A stretch of 59,202 nt of DNA from Anaerolineales bacterium. Lineage in GTDB: Bacteria; Chloroflexota; Anaerolineae; Anaerolineales; Villigracilaceae. Both the position numbers and the translations under genes were made by a program. The stretch is taken from positions 1 through 59,202 of the forward strand of contig JAEURC010000101.1 in assembly GCA_016789025.1 (NCBI GenBank). The letters run 5' to 3'. Positions within the stretch are counted from its first letter, which is position 1. The number at the start of each line of letters is the position of its first letter. The notes under the pieces were generated by a model. The model was not told the origin of the DNA and did no database searches. It worked only from the letters and a program-made list of their open reading frames with translations. Of this stretch, positions 27,705 to 37,061 are shown piece after piece.

Positions 27705-29519
27705 TTGAAAGATAGCTTCAAAGACTTCGCGCAGAAAACGCTCACGCTGGCTGTCACCTTCGGTCTGATCACCGGGTTGGGGGAGGGCATCCTGCTCTTC
27801 GGCTTGCGCCAGCTCGAACTGCTGACGTGGCGACTGCAAAACCGCGCCTATTGGTATGAAACGCTGTGGATCGCGCCATTGGTGGATGTGATCCTGTTTG
27901 CGCTGGCGGGATTTGCGCTGACCCTTATCGGCTTTCCGTTGCGAAAGAAAATCCCGGTCAATAAGATCAGCCTGTTTCTTTTATCGTTCCTTGCCGTGTT
28001 CGATTGGGTTTTTATAATCCTCTTCGGGCGCATTTCACTCGCGCCGATTTTGATTTTGGCGGCGGGAGCAAGCGTTCAGGTTTTCAATGCGTTGTCCAAA
28101 CGTGAACAGGCTGTTGAACGGAGTTCTCAACGCAGTTTGAAATGGCTTGCGGGCGTGGGACTCGCCGTCTTTGTAATTGTCCAGGGCGGGGGTTGGGTGA
28201 ACGAAAAAATGAAGACCTCCCAACTGAGGGATAACGCCGATGCGCCAAACATCATTGTGATCGTGGTGGACACATTACGCGCCGATCATCTTTCTTCGTA
28301 CGGTTACGAGCGCGAGACGAGTCCGTTCATGGATGGTCTCGCCGCGGAGGGTGTCCGCTTTGAGAATGCCATCTCGCCTTCTTCATGGACCCAGCCCTCT
28401 CACGCCTCCATGTTGACAGGCCGCTACACCTACGAACATCAAGCTGAAACGCGGCCGCTCGATGACACGTACCCGACGATTGGCGAGGTTTTGCAAGCGC
28501 AGGGTTATCGTACCGGCGCGTTTTCGGCGAACACGCTCTTCTTCACCCGCCGTCAGGGATTTGGTCGCGGCTTTCTGCATTTTGAAGACAATTATCAGTC
28601 TGTGTCCGATGCGTTTCTCAATTCATCGTTATACGGCTATCTCTTCGATTACTATGGTTTACGCAAAGCCTTGAATTATGAAGGCGTTCCCACGCGCCGG
28701 CTTGCGCCGGAGATCAATCGGTCGGCGTTACAATGGATCGATCAAGGCGACCAGCCGTTCTTCGTTTTTATCAATTACTTCGATGTGCACGACCCATACA
28801 CGCCGCCCGAACCTTATCTTAGTAAATACGGTCAGACCCAGGGCGGGCTGATCAACGGTTTCATCGAGCGTTACCACCCTGAATTGACGCCCGAACAACT
28901 GCAATCCGAAATTGACGCATACGACGGCTCGATCAATTATGTGGACGATCAGATCAGCGCGTTGTTTGCCGAACTTGAGTCGCGCGGCGAGTTGGAGAAT
29001 ACAATTGTCATCATCACTGCCGATCATGGCGAGTCGTTGGGCGAGCATGGGCTCCTCCAGCACAGCGCGTCGTTGTACCGGCAGGAGATCCACGTGCCGC
29101 TCATCGTGTGGGGAGCGGGAGTTCCCTCGGGTATTATCGTGGATACTCCTGTTTCGACAGCCAGCCTGCCGGTAACCATCATGCAATTGCTGGGCGCCAA
29201 CGATGGCGCCTTCCCGTCTCAACCGCTGACGAAATTATTCGGCGGAAGCGTTCCGCCGGGTTGGGCGCAACCCATTTCAGAAGTGGCGCAATTTGACGGC
29301 GCGGCGGAACAAAACCCTACGACCTACGGAGAGATGAAATCGGTGGTGGGCGATCAATTGCAGTATATTGTCCATGAAGAATTTGGCGAGGTGTTATACA
29401 ACTGGAGGGACGATCCGCAAGAACAGTCCAACCTTGCCAATGATCCGGCTTCGGCAAGCGCGCTCGATGGCTTTCGTTCGTACCTCGAAGGATTGATCGG
29501 CTCGCCGATTTTCAAGTAA
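27705..29519 (+). CDS. Membrane-anchored sulfatase-fold hydrolase/transferase with Thr nucleophile (tandem pair, second)
   Basis: 604 residues, paralogue of the preceding gene with the same four N-terminal membrane segments (TFGLITGLGEGILLFGLRQ). Metal Asp: VIVVDTLRADHLSSYGY. The nucleophile loop is SSWTQPSHASMLTGR, that is T229-Q-P-S-H in place of the Cys/Ser of sulfatases. TADHGESLGEHG is the later metal motif. The start is a TTG at 27705 with no nearby in-frame ATG. Predicted substrate is a phospho- rather than a sulfo-group, by the same reasoning. A weak hairpin follows the stop. Confidence 0.8.
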   Translation: MKDSFKDFAQKTLTLAVTFGLITGLGEGILLFGLRQLELLTWRLQNRAYWYETLWIAPLVDVILFALAGFALTLIGFPLRKKIPVNKISLFLLSFLAVFDWVFIILFGRISLAPILILAAGASVQVFNALSKREQAVERSSQRSLKWLAGVGLAVFVIVQGGGWVNEKMKTSQLRDNADAPNIIVIVVDTLRADHLSSYGYERETSPFMDGLAAEGVRFENAISPSSWTQPSHASMLTGRYTYEHQAETRPLDDTYPTIGEVLQAQGYRTGAFSANTLFFTRRQGFGRGFLHFEDNYQSVSDAFLNSSLYGYLFDYYGLRKALNYEGVPTRRLAPEINRSALQWIDQGDQPFFVFINYFDVHDPYTPPEPYLSKYGQTQGGLINGFIERYHPELTPEQLQSEIDAYDGSINYVDDQISALFAELESRGELENTIVIITADHGESLGEHGLLQHSASLYRQEIHVPLIVWGAGVPSGIIVDTPVSTASLPVTIMQLLGANDGAFPSQPLTKLFGGSVPPGWAQPISEVAQFDGAAEQNPTTYGEMKSVVGDQLQYIVHEEFGEVLYNWRDDPQEQSNLANDPASASALDGFRSYLEGLIGSPIFK

Positions 29520-29529
29520 GCATCTAGCT

Positions 29530-29568
29530 TGTCATGCCGAAGGATGCCTCGCGCCCCTCGGTATGACA
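29530..29568. terminator. Hairpin after the second sulfatase-fold gene
   Basis: TGTCATGCCGA (29530-29540) pairs with TCGGTATGACA (29558-29568), eleven positions with one G-T pair. No long T-run follows. It resembles a short dispersed palindromic element and could act as a weak terminator ahead of the Tat-exported protein. Confidence 0.4.
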
Positions 29569-29584
29569 TCTCCCTCAAAATACT

Positions 29585-31594
29585 ATGAAACGAAAAATCA
29601 CTCGCAGAGACTTTCTCAAACTGGCTGGCGCGGGCGCGGCAGTGACTGCCGCGTTGGGCTATGGCGTTCTACGCGAATCGAACGGCGACCCCATCGTCGA
29701 GCGGAATCCGTACGTTAATCCCAATAGTTTGTTCACATCGGCGTTGGATGGTTCGGTCCCCATCCTTGTGGTCGTGAACCCCGAAGCGGAAAACAAGTTC
29801 GGCATCTTCCTCACCGAGATCCTGCGCGCAGAGGGAGTTAATTGTTTTCACATGGCGGCGTTATCGTCGCTTTCGGCGGATGTGATCGGCGCATACGATG
29901 TGATCCTGTTGGCAGAGACTCCGCTGACAACCTCGCAGATCGAAATGTTCGAAGGCTATGTGTTCAACGGCGGGGGTCTCGTCAGTTTGAGGCCGGCCGC
30001 AGGGCTTGAATCAATTTTCGGCTGGGAGAGAAGCGCAGGCTCGTTATCCGACGAGTATCTTGTTTATGATTCTGCCCATCCTGCCAACGGCGGCAGTAAC
30101 CTATCGCTTCAATATCATGGGGCGGCAGATTTATACGAACTCACCAGCGGCGAGGGGGTGGCGTGGCTGTTTACGAAGAACGCTCCGTATGGAAAGCCCG
30201 CGATTGTGATGAATCGATTCGGCGATGGAACGGCGGGGGCATTCGCGTTCGATCTCGCCAAAAGCATCGCGTATATGCGGCAGGGAAACCCCGAACTTGT
30301 GAACCAGGATTTGGACGGGTTGAACGGCGCGCGCACGGTGGATATGTTCGTGGGTTGGATCGACCTCGAACGGATTCAGATTCCGCAAGCCGATGAGCAA
30401 CAACGGATGCTCGTGAATATGCTGGCATATTTGAGTAAACGCCCGTTGCCGCGTTTGTGGTATTTCCCCGAAGATAAAAAGTCGGTATTGATCGCCACCG
30501 GCGATTCGCACAGCAACCCCGTTCCGTTCATCGAAGAAGTGTTGAAGATCGTGGACGATCGCGGGGGACACATGACCGTGTACTACGCTCCTCAGATCGT
30601 GGGCGATATCGGTCGCGCCGCCCGCTGGACTCGTTTCTGGCTGACCGATAATGTGCCCGTGATCTCCAACGCGCTTGGCGAAGAATTCGGGTCGCCCACG
30701 CCAGACTTGGTTGAATCCTGGCGCGCGCGCGGGCATGAGATCGCTTTGCATCCGTATGTCGAAACCGGGCTCGACGAATGGCAGTTATATTGGAAGGAAT
30801 TTACCGGGCGAGGCTACGGGCCCGTGTCGCAAACTGTGCGCACGCATCGCGTCTTGTGGGCAGGTTGGATGGAAACCGCCCGCGTGCAAGCCATGCACGG
30901 TATGCGCATGAATTTTGATTATTATCATGTCGGTCCATCCATGCAAATGCCGAATGGCGCGTGGGTGAACGGTCACCTTACCGGCAGCGGCCGCCCGATG
31001 AAATTTATCGACGAGCAGGGGCATATCATTGACCTGTATCAACAACTCACGCAGGTTACCGATGAACACAACATCCCCATGGATGTGCCGGAGTGGGGCG
31101 GCTATGCCGGCTTGAGCGCGCAAGAGACGGTTGAAATTTCAAAATATCTGCTCGATCGCTCGGTCAAGTACGGCGACTACTGCGCCATCACCGGGCAATT
31201 CCACGTCGATCCCTTTCAACTCGGCGGCGACCCTGCACAGTCGGGGCGCATCTTTTTGGAGGGTACGCTGGATTACGCCAACGAACTCGGCGTGCCGATT
31301 CTTTCCGCGCAAGAGTGGTTGTGGTTTTCGGATGCCCGGCATGACTCTAACTTTGAAAATGTGACCTGGGATGCCGACGCTTCTTCCCTGACGTGTGAAC
31401 TTGTTCCGCCCACCCAGCCTTTATCCACGCTGACGGTTCTCCTCCCCGCGCTCCACGCCGGGAAGCAACTTTCCACTGTGACTGTGAACGGTGTACCCAC
31501 TCCCGCCAAAACCCGTCTAGTACTTGGCGGTGTGGAATATGCGCAATTGATCCTCCCCGCCAGCCGGCAATCGATACGATCCACCTATTCATAA
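29585..31594 (+). CDS. Tat-exported protein: amidotransferase/ThuA-like domain plus polysaccharide-deacetylase-like domain
   Basis: 669 residues. The N-terminus carries a twin-arginine signal (ITRRDFLKLAGAGAAVTAAL, residues ~5-24), so it is exported folded, perhaps with a bound metal. Residues ~55-140 look like a flavodoxin/ThuA-like domain (ILVVVNPE..., YDVILLAETPL, GGGLVSL). Residues ~300-540 resemble a NodB-like deacetylase: VLIATGDSHSN holds a metal Asp/His pattern, and RARGHEIALHPYVE matches the second conserved block (H-x-x-x-H class). It probably deacetylates or trims the polysaccharide outside the cell. The two-domain combination is unusual. The C-terminal ~80 residues are a beta-rich tail. 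Confidence 0.6.
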   Translation: MKRKITRRDFLKLAGAGAAVTAALGYGVLRESNGDPIVERNPYVNPNSLFTSALDGSVPILVVVNPEAENKFGIFLTEILRAEGVNCFHMAALSSLSADVIGAYDVILLAETPLTTSQIEMFEGYVFNGGGLVSLRPAAGLESIFGWERSAGSLSDEYLVYDSAHPANGGSNLSLQYHGAADLYELTSGEGVAWLFTKNAPYGKPAIVMNRFGDGTAGAFAFDLAKSIAYMRQGNPELVNQDLDGLNGARTVDMFVGWIDLERIQIPQADEQQRMLVNMLAYLSKRPLPRLWYFPEDKKSVLIATGDSHSNPVPFIEEVLKIVDDRGGHMTVYYAPQIVGDIGRAARWTRFWLTDNVPVISNALGEEFGSPTPDLVESWRARGHEIALHPYVETGLDEWQLYWKEFTGRGYGPVSQTVRTHRVLWAGWMETARVQAMHGMRMNFDYYHVGPSMQMPNGAWVNGHLTGSGRPMKFIDEQGHIIDLYQQLTQVTDEHNIPMDVPEWGGYAGLSAQETVEISKYLLDRSVKYGDYCAITGQFHVDPFQLGGDPAQSGRIFLEGTLDYANELGVPILSAQEWLWFSDARHDSNFENVTWDADASSLTCELVPPTQPLSTLTVLLPALHAGKQLSTVTVNGVPTPAKTRLVLGGVEYAQLILPASRQSIRSTYS

Positions 31595-31648
31595 CGACCC
31601 CGAGCGATGGGGAGATAAAGCACAGTTTTTTCAGCCTTCGGAGAGATT

Positions 31649-33178
31649 ATGTCACAATTCCTATCTACAAACCGAAAGACACTTCTTGCGACGCTTGGCA
31701 TCCTGCTGATTTATTTCTTTGCGTTCCATAACCTCACGCGTTATCCCGCCCCGTGGTTTGATGAAGGCTCGCATCTGCACGTGCCGAAAACGCTGACGCT
31801 ATACGGCGAGTACGCCGATATTAGCAGTGATGGGTTCCGTTATTACGGTCCCACCATTGGCGTCGGTCCCACGGTGATGCTCCCCATCGCGGCGGCATTC
31901 AAACTTTTTGGCATCGGCTTATTTCAGGCGCGGTTCGTGATGGCGCTGTACCTGCTGGCGGCATGTTACATCTTTTTCAAACTGGCGGAACATCTCTCCG
32001 GCAAGGCGGTCGCGTGGATTGCCCTGGCGCTGGTCCTATCCTCGCGGAGCGTGTTGTTTTTGGAATATGGGCGTCAATTGCTTGGGGAGGTGCCGGGCTT
32101 TTTCTTTCTGGCGCTCGCTCTCTATCTCTGGTTCGCCAAATGGAATGAAAACGATGTGAAACGGCTGGTGACCATCGGCTTATTCTTCGGGCTGGCGATG
32201 ATCACCAAATATCAATACCTGCTCTTCCTCGCCCCAACCTTGATCCTCTCGTGGGGGCTGGATATCTTCTATTACAAAACTTCCTCGCACAAGAATTTTC
32301 TCATCCCCGGCATTGTGGCGGCGGGTAGTTTCGGCATCTGGCAGGTATTCACGTTGATGTATCTCGGTCCCGCCACGATGACCGAAAACCTGGCGCTCTT
32401 GCAAGCCTCTGCCGAAGGAGCGGCTTTCAATTTCAATCTTACGCAACTCGCCGCTAATGTGGGCGCGCTCAGTTCGCGGGCGGTCTATCTCGAAGCCTTG
32501 TTGCCTGCCTTGCTCTATGCCTTCTTCGTGTCCGCGCCCCGCACGCGCGAGGGACAAAAGTTCAGCGTGTTGTTTCTCATGATTGCGCTCAACCTTGTAT
32601 GGTTCATTGTCGCCTCCATCGGCTGGATCCGTTACGCCTTCCTCGGGCTTACCCTCTCCAGTATTTTCATCGCCCGCTTCTTCCACAGCCTGACGGAGGG
32701 CTTTAACTTCGACTGGAGCGGCGGGTTTTTCCGTTCGTTATTCGATGTGAAGAACGCCGCCCGCCTTGCCCTGACCTTATGGCTGGTCGCCATCATCGCA
32801 ATTCCGCTGGCAAAGACAGTTTCCGAGATCGCGTTTCCCGGTCCGAACAATGCCCAACTGATGGCAGACTATCTCAATGCCAATGTGCCGCAATCGGCGA
32901 TCATCGAAACGTGGGAGCCTGAAATCGGCTTCCTGACAAACCATAAGTATCATTACCCGCAAAACGAATTGCTCGCGGTGGCTGTGAATCAGGTGTACTA
33001 TGGCGGCGAGCCGGTGAGGGGTCGCTACTCTTTCGTTGAAACGGAAAATCCCGATTACATCCTTGTCGGCGAGTTCTCCAAATGGACGTTAATCTACCCG
33101 GTGGAATATGTTTTCGAAAATTACCAATGGGTACAGACGTTCGGAGACTATGATTTGTATCAACGGATCGAAAAGTAA
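31649..33178 (+). CDS. GT-C (GT39/ArnT-like) membrane glycosyltransferase
   Basis: 509 residues, about eleven membrane segments. The catalytic Asp-Glu of the first outside loop is in PAPWFDEGSHLHVPK (Asp38-Glu39). A second conserved block, FGIGLFQARFVMALYLLA, matches the GT39 layout. The C-terminal outside domain (IETWEPEIGFLTNHKYHY, LVGEFSKWTLIYPVEY) is shared with the paralogue at 34747. It should transfer a sugar from a polyprenyl-phosphate donor on the outer face of the membrane. The next gene begins after three bases. Confidence 0.82.
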   Translation: MSQFLSTNRKTLLATLGILLIYFFAFHNLTRYPAPWFDEGSHLHVPKTLTLYGEYADISSDGFRYYGPTIGVGPTVMLPIAAAFKLFGIGLFQARFVMALYLLAACYIFFKLAEHLSGKAVAWIALALVLSSRSVLFLEYGRQLLGEVPGFFFLALALYLWFAKWNENDVKRLVTIGLFFGLAMITKYQYLLFLAPTLILSWGLDIFYYKTSSHKNFLIPGIVAAGSFGIWQVFTLMYLGPATMTENLALLQASAEGAAFNFNLTQLAANVGALSSRAVYLEALLPALLYAFFVSAPRTREGQKFSVLFLMIALNLVWFIVASIGWIRYAFLGLTLSSIFIARFFHSLTEGFNFDWSGGFFRSLFDVKNAARLALTLWLVAIIAIPLAKTVSEIAFPGPNNAQLMADYLNANVPQSAIIETWEPEIGFLTNHKYHYPQNELLAVAVNQVYYGGEPVRGRYSFVETENPDYILVGEFSKWTLIYPVEYVFENYQWVQTFGDYDLYQRIEK

Positions 33179-33181
33179 ACC

Positions 33182-34726
33182 ATGCTGATTAAATTATTGA
33201 TCCTGCTGGTATTCGGCGGGGGAATACTTCTCGGGCTTCGGCGAGAGTCGAATCTTTCGCGCATTTTTCTGAATCTGGTCGCCGTCTATGCGGGCGCGTG
33301 GATTCTATTCATGGCGTACCTGTGGGTCAACCATGTCAATTTCCCGTTGAACCTTGAAGCCATGGAGTTGACGGTCGTCCAACATTTTCAGCGCGCGGTT
33401 GCCGGTCAGCCGATATACGTCGAGCCATCGCCGGGTTTCGTGCCGCTGGCGTATGCTCCGTTCTATTACTATTTCTCGATCCCGTTTGCGTGGCTATTCG
33501 GGGCAAACCTCTTCACCCTGAGGCTTGTAGCCATCCTCGGCATGCTCGGCGCGGAGATCGTTATCTTCCTTGCGGTCAAAAAGGAAACGCAATCGGCATG
33601 GTGGGGAATCGTTGCGGTGGGTTTGTTCGCCGCCGCATATCGCGTGATGGATACCTACCTCGATAACGCCCATTCCGACTCGTGGCTATTATTCTGCGCG
33701 TTCTTGGGATGTTACCTGATCTCGTTGAACAAATCTCGCTCGGTAAATGCGCTGGGTGTATTGGTTCTGATCGCTTCGTTCTGGTTTAAACAACACGGCG
33801 CCTTGTTTGCCATGGGCGGCGTGCTATATCTCACGTGGCGCGATGGTTTGAAGAATTCCCTGCCCTATTGGGTTGTTGCCGGGGCGCTCGGACCTGTCCT
33901 TTACCTGCTTGCGCCCACGCTCTTCTTTGGTTCACTGTTTCATTATTACACTTTGACGGTGCCCAGCGGTTGGAGCCATCTCAACGTGGATGCCGTTGTA
34001 CGCTACGTCGTTTTTATCGTAACAAATTACCCTGCCCTTGCCGGCATCGGCGTAGTTGCATCGTTGATCTATGTATTCAAACAAAAAAGCAAGGCGAGTA
34101 TTTGGTATTTCACCCTGCCCTTTGCCTTGCTCAGCGGCTTTATGGGCGCTCTCGATCCCGGTTCGAACAACAATGTTTTTATCCCGATGGGCGCGTGGTT
34201 CATTCTTACAGGCGCGCTTGGCATGGCGGCGTTCCTCGGCGAATATCAAGTTGTTCGCAAATGGTCGCTTCATCTTGCGGCGTTGGGCTTATCTTTTGCC
34301 TTGTTCCTTTATAACCCGGCATCCGTGATTGTTTCTTCGCAAGCCGATGAAGCCTATCAGGACTTTATCGGGTATTTGAATTCCCTCGATGGACCCGTCT
34401 ACGCTCCGTGGGTTGGGCAGTTGGAGGACGGTTATGCGTTCGCTCCCGCTGTCCATTGGGTGCCGATGGAGGATTTGGTTCGCGGTCCCGGCGCGGAGGA
34501 TGAGGATGTGAGAATTGTTCAGGAATTATTGGACCCAGTCATACGTCCGGAGGGAACCGCCTACATCCTGACGAATTATCCGCTGGAGAACGATCCGCTT
34601 CTTTTCTTCCTTCTGGATGATTACCAACTTGTAACAGATTTGGGTGGCAGGTTTGCTGCGCTCTCCACATTGCCCAAGCGATATAACCTTGAGTATCCAC
34701 GGTATTTATATCAGTACGCGCCATAG
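33182..34726 (+). CDS. GT-C-type integral membrane glycosyltransferase, divergent
   Basis: 514 residues, about eleven membrane segments, plus a C-terminal outside domain. The first loop reads NFPLNLEAMELTVVQHFQR: a Glu (Glu59) stands where the related genes have Asp-Glu, and the loop continues with PSPGFVPLAYAPFYYY as in GT-C proteins. The single acidic residue suggests altered catalysis or donor. It lies between two clear GT39 paralogues and is probably cotranscribed with both. Function inferred from architecture and context. Confidence 0.65.
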   Translation: MLIKLLILLVFGGGILLGLRRESNLSRIFLNLVAVYAGAWILFMAYLWVNHVNFPLNLEAMELTVVQHFQRAVAGQPIYVEPSPGFVPLAYAPFYYYFSIPFAWLFGANLFTLRLVAILGMLGAEIVIFLAVKKETQSAWWGIVAVGLFAAAYRVMDTYLDNAHSDSWLLFCAFLGCYLISLNKSRSVNALGVLVLIASFWFKQHGALFAMGGVLYLTWRDGLKNSLPYWVVAGALGPVLYLLAPTLFFGSLFHYYTLTVPSGWSHLNVDAVVRYVVFIVTNYPALAGIGVVASLIYVFKQKSKASIWYFTLPFALLSGFMGALDPGSNNNVFIPMGAWFILTGALGMAAFLGEYQVVRKWSLHLAALGLSFALFLYNPASVIVSSQADEAYQDFIGYLNSLDGPVYAPWVGQLEDGYAFAPAVHWVPMEDLVRGPGAEDEDVRIVQELLDPVIRPEGTAYILTNYPLENDPLLFFLLDDYQLVTDLGGRFAALSTLPKRYNLEYPRYLYQYAP

Positions 34727-34746
34727 TATTTGCATCGGACCTCTTC

Positions 34747-36276
34747 ATGGATTGGAAAGCGATTAATTTGAGGCGGCTTCTTGTCGTCCCGGCATTTTTT
34801 TCTCTGTTGGCATTGGGTATCTATAATCAACCTTATTACCCGGTGACTTGGTTTGACGAGGGGCTGGCGTTGCAGGGCGCGTTGAATTTGGTCAACCATG
34901 GGCAGTATGCCATGCGGTCTGTGGAAGGGTTTCGGACGCTTGATCAGCCGCTGATCGCAAATGGACCGGGCTTGATCATTCCGATCGCGATAATATTCAA
35001 GATCTTCGGCGTGGGGCTGTTGCAGGCGCGGATCCTTGCCGCAGTATTTTTTCTTGCGACAGCTTTGTTGTTTTTTCGTATCTCTTCCGCGTTGTACAGC
35101 GCGCCTTCCGCTTTGGTCTCCGTGTTCCTGTTGTTATCGATTCCAGATGAAGGGTTCTTGTTTTATGGCAGACAGGCTTTGGGCAATGTTCCCGCCCTGA
35201 TGTATTTTTTTATCGGGTTTCTCTTCTTCCTTGCGCTTGGGAAAAAGAAACAGACGCGTTACGCAATTCTCTCGGGGTTGTTTTTCGGGCTGGCGCTGGT
35301 GACGAAGGGTCAGTATTGGATCTTCGTCCCCGCATTGGGTTTGGCGGTTGTTGCGGATTATTTTTATTACAAACAAATCCGACCTATTGATAGCATGATT
35401 GTTTTGTTTGTGATGTTTGCCTGCGCCGCCTTATGGCTTGGCGTTCAATACAAACTTGTCGGCGCGGAAAATTTTGACGCTCATGTTGCGGCTCTAGACT
35501 CGAGCGCGGAAGTGACCATCCTGGCGTTTCGACCGGGACGCATACCGGGAAATATATGGTACCTAATACGTTCTGGCTTTTTGTTTTTTGTGGGCCCTGG
35601 TTTGCTCCTATCATTTCTGGAAAGCCGCCAAAGAAACATGGTCGGGTTAGGGAAGTTCATGCTGGCTGTGTTCGTCACAGTCTGGGTCATTTGGTTTTGC
35701 TTTGCGTCGGTCGGATGGCCCCGGTACACGTTTGAGGCTTTTTCCATAGGGCTCGTTTTTTCTGGCGAGGCTTTTTATCGAATTTACTTATTTATCCGTA
35801 AGTCTTGGAACTTGAGAGAAAAACGTTTGACCTGGCAACAGATCCTCTTGCGCGCAAGTTCGCTCTTCCTTCTGGCAGGTTTTGCCTGGGCGGGAAACAG
35901 TTTGTTCCAGCAAGTACGGGATATTGATGTCAGGTACGATGCAACGCCCGAGAAATTTGCCGATTACATTGTTCAAAACCTTCCCGCGGATGCGGTGATC
36001 GAATCGTGGGAATGGGAGATTGATTTGTTGACGCCAGATCATACCTATCATCATCCTGCAAATCGTTGGGTCGACCTCAAAACCGCAGAAACGCAGTTTG
36101 GCGAGACGACAGGTGAGACATATGATCCAATGGCGTATCATCCAGAATATCTGATCGACGGTCCCTTTTCGAAATGGACCGGGATGTATACCGAGTTTTT
36201 GGCGGGAGGATGTTGTGTCTCTGTGGTTACTGTTGAAAATTACACGCTGTATAAAATCAATTATCGCGAGGAGTGA
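34747..36276 (+). CDS. GT-C (GT39/ArnT-like) membrane glycosyltransferase, paralogue
   Basis: 509 residues, same length and layout as the gene at 31649. The catalytic loop is YYPVTWFDEGLALQGALN (Asp37-Glu38). FGVGLLQARILAAVFFLA and the C-terminal IESWEWEIDLLTPDHTYHHP segment match its paralogue. It probably adds a different sugar or acts on a different acceptor from a polyprenyl-phosphate donor. The stop overlaps the Shine-Dalgarno region of the next gene, a dolichol-phosphate-sugar-synthase-like GT2 that could supply the donor. Confidence 0.82.
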   Translation: MDWKAINLRRLLVVPAFFSLLALGIYNQPYYPVTWFDEGLALQGALNLVNHGQYAMRSVEGFRTLDQPLIANGPGLIIPIAIIFKIFGVGLLQARILAAVFFLATALLFFRISSALYSAPSALVSVFLLLSIPDEGFLFYGRQALGNVPALMYFFIGFLFFLALGKKKQTRYAILSGLFFGLALVTKGQYWIFVPALGLAVVADYFYYKQIRPIDSMIVLFVMFACAALWLGVQYKLVGAENFDAHVAALDSSAEVTILAFRPGRIPGNIWYLIRSGFLFFVGPGLLLSFLESRQRNMVGLGKFMLAVFVTVWVIWFCFASVGWPRYTFEAFSIGLVFSGEAFYRIYLFIRKSWNLREKRLTWQQILLRASSLFLLAGFAWAGNSLFQQVRDIDVRYDATPEKFADYIVQNLPADAVIESWEWEIDLLTPDHTYHHPANRWVDLKTAETQFGETTGETYDPMAYHPEYLIDGPFSKWTGMYTEFLAGGCCVSVVTVENYTLYKINYREE

Positions 36277-36281
36277 AAAGA

Positions 36282-37061
36282 TTGCATATGAAACTATCCA
36301 TTGTTATTCCCTGTTTCAATGAAGAGGATAACATCGAAAAACTGGGAACAGAATTCTTCCCTGTTGTCGAAAGCCTGATCGGAAGTACATTACCGGACGG
36401 CGGCGCTGTGACTTCTGTGGAAGTTGTTTTTGTTGATGACGGGAGTAAGGATGCTACGTATCACGCGCTTAAAACCGCTTTTGCCTCCCGCTCGAGCCAG
36501 AAACTACCGATTAAGTTTGAGAAGCACGAAGTGAATCGCGGACTTGGCGCGGCCATCCGCACAGGGTTGCAGGCTTCAACCGGCGAGATCATTCTCACAA
36601 CCGACAGCGATGGGACTTATAAATTTGGGACCATCCCAGCCTTGTTGGCTTGCCTTCAGAAGAATGTGGATGTGGTGACCGCCTCGCCGTATCATCCGGA
36701 GGGGGAAGTGGTTGGAGTACCCGGGTATAGGATATTCCTTAGCAAAGGCTCGTCTCTTCTTTATCGAATTTTGTTGAACTGGAACATCTACACTTATACG
36801 GCGCTTTTTCGAGGGTATCGTCGCAGAGTGGTCGAACAAGTGCAATTCGAGGCGGATGATTACCTTGCCGGGACCGAGTTCATGGTCAAAGCCATGCTCA
36901 AAGGATTCAACGTTGTTGAATTTCCCGCCGCGTTGCATAGCCGCATGTTTGGGGTTTCGAAGGCGAAGTTGTGGCGCACGATCAAATCTCACTTGCGTTT
37001 TCAATACAGACTTCTGTTGCATCGGCTTCGCCTGCGTTCGATGTTTTCCAGCCCGGCATGA
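36282..37061 (+). CDS. GT2-family polyprenyl-phosphate-sugar synthase-like glycosyltransferase
   Basis: About 260 residues. KLSIVIPCFNEEDNIEKL, VEVVFVDDGSKDAT and the TTDSDGTY metal motif (residues ~105) match DPM1/DPG synthase-type GT2 enzymes, which load a sugar on polyprenyl phosphate. This fits the cluster: the GT-C enzymes upstream need such donors. Start choice is open: GAGGAG (36268-36273) is 8 bases before an in-frame TTG at 36282 and 14 before an ATG at 36288; a GTG at 36273 overlaps the previous stop. No C-terminal membrane anchor is evident. Confidence 0.75.
   Translation: MHMKLSIVIPCFNEEDNIEKLGTEFFPVVESLIGSTLPDGGAVTSVEVVFVDDGSKDATYHALKTAFASRSSQKLPIKFEKHEVNRGLGAAIRTGLQASTGEIILTTDSDGTYKFGTIPALLACLQKNVDVVTASPYHPEGEVVGVPGYRIFLSKGSSLLYRILLNWNIYTYTALFRGYRRRVVEQVQFEADDYLAGTEFMVKAMLKGFNVVEFPAALHSRMFGVSKAKLWRTIKSHLRFQYRLLLHRLRLRSMFSSPA

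Noticed and set aside
25777..29519. Annotation as true sulfatases
   Set aside because: The Cys or Ser needed for formylglycine is replaced by Thr in both proteins.
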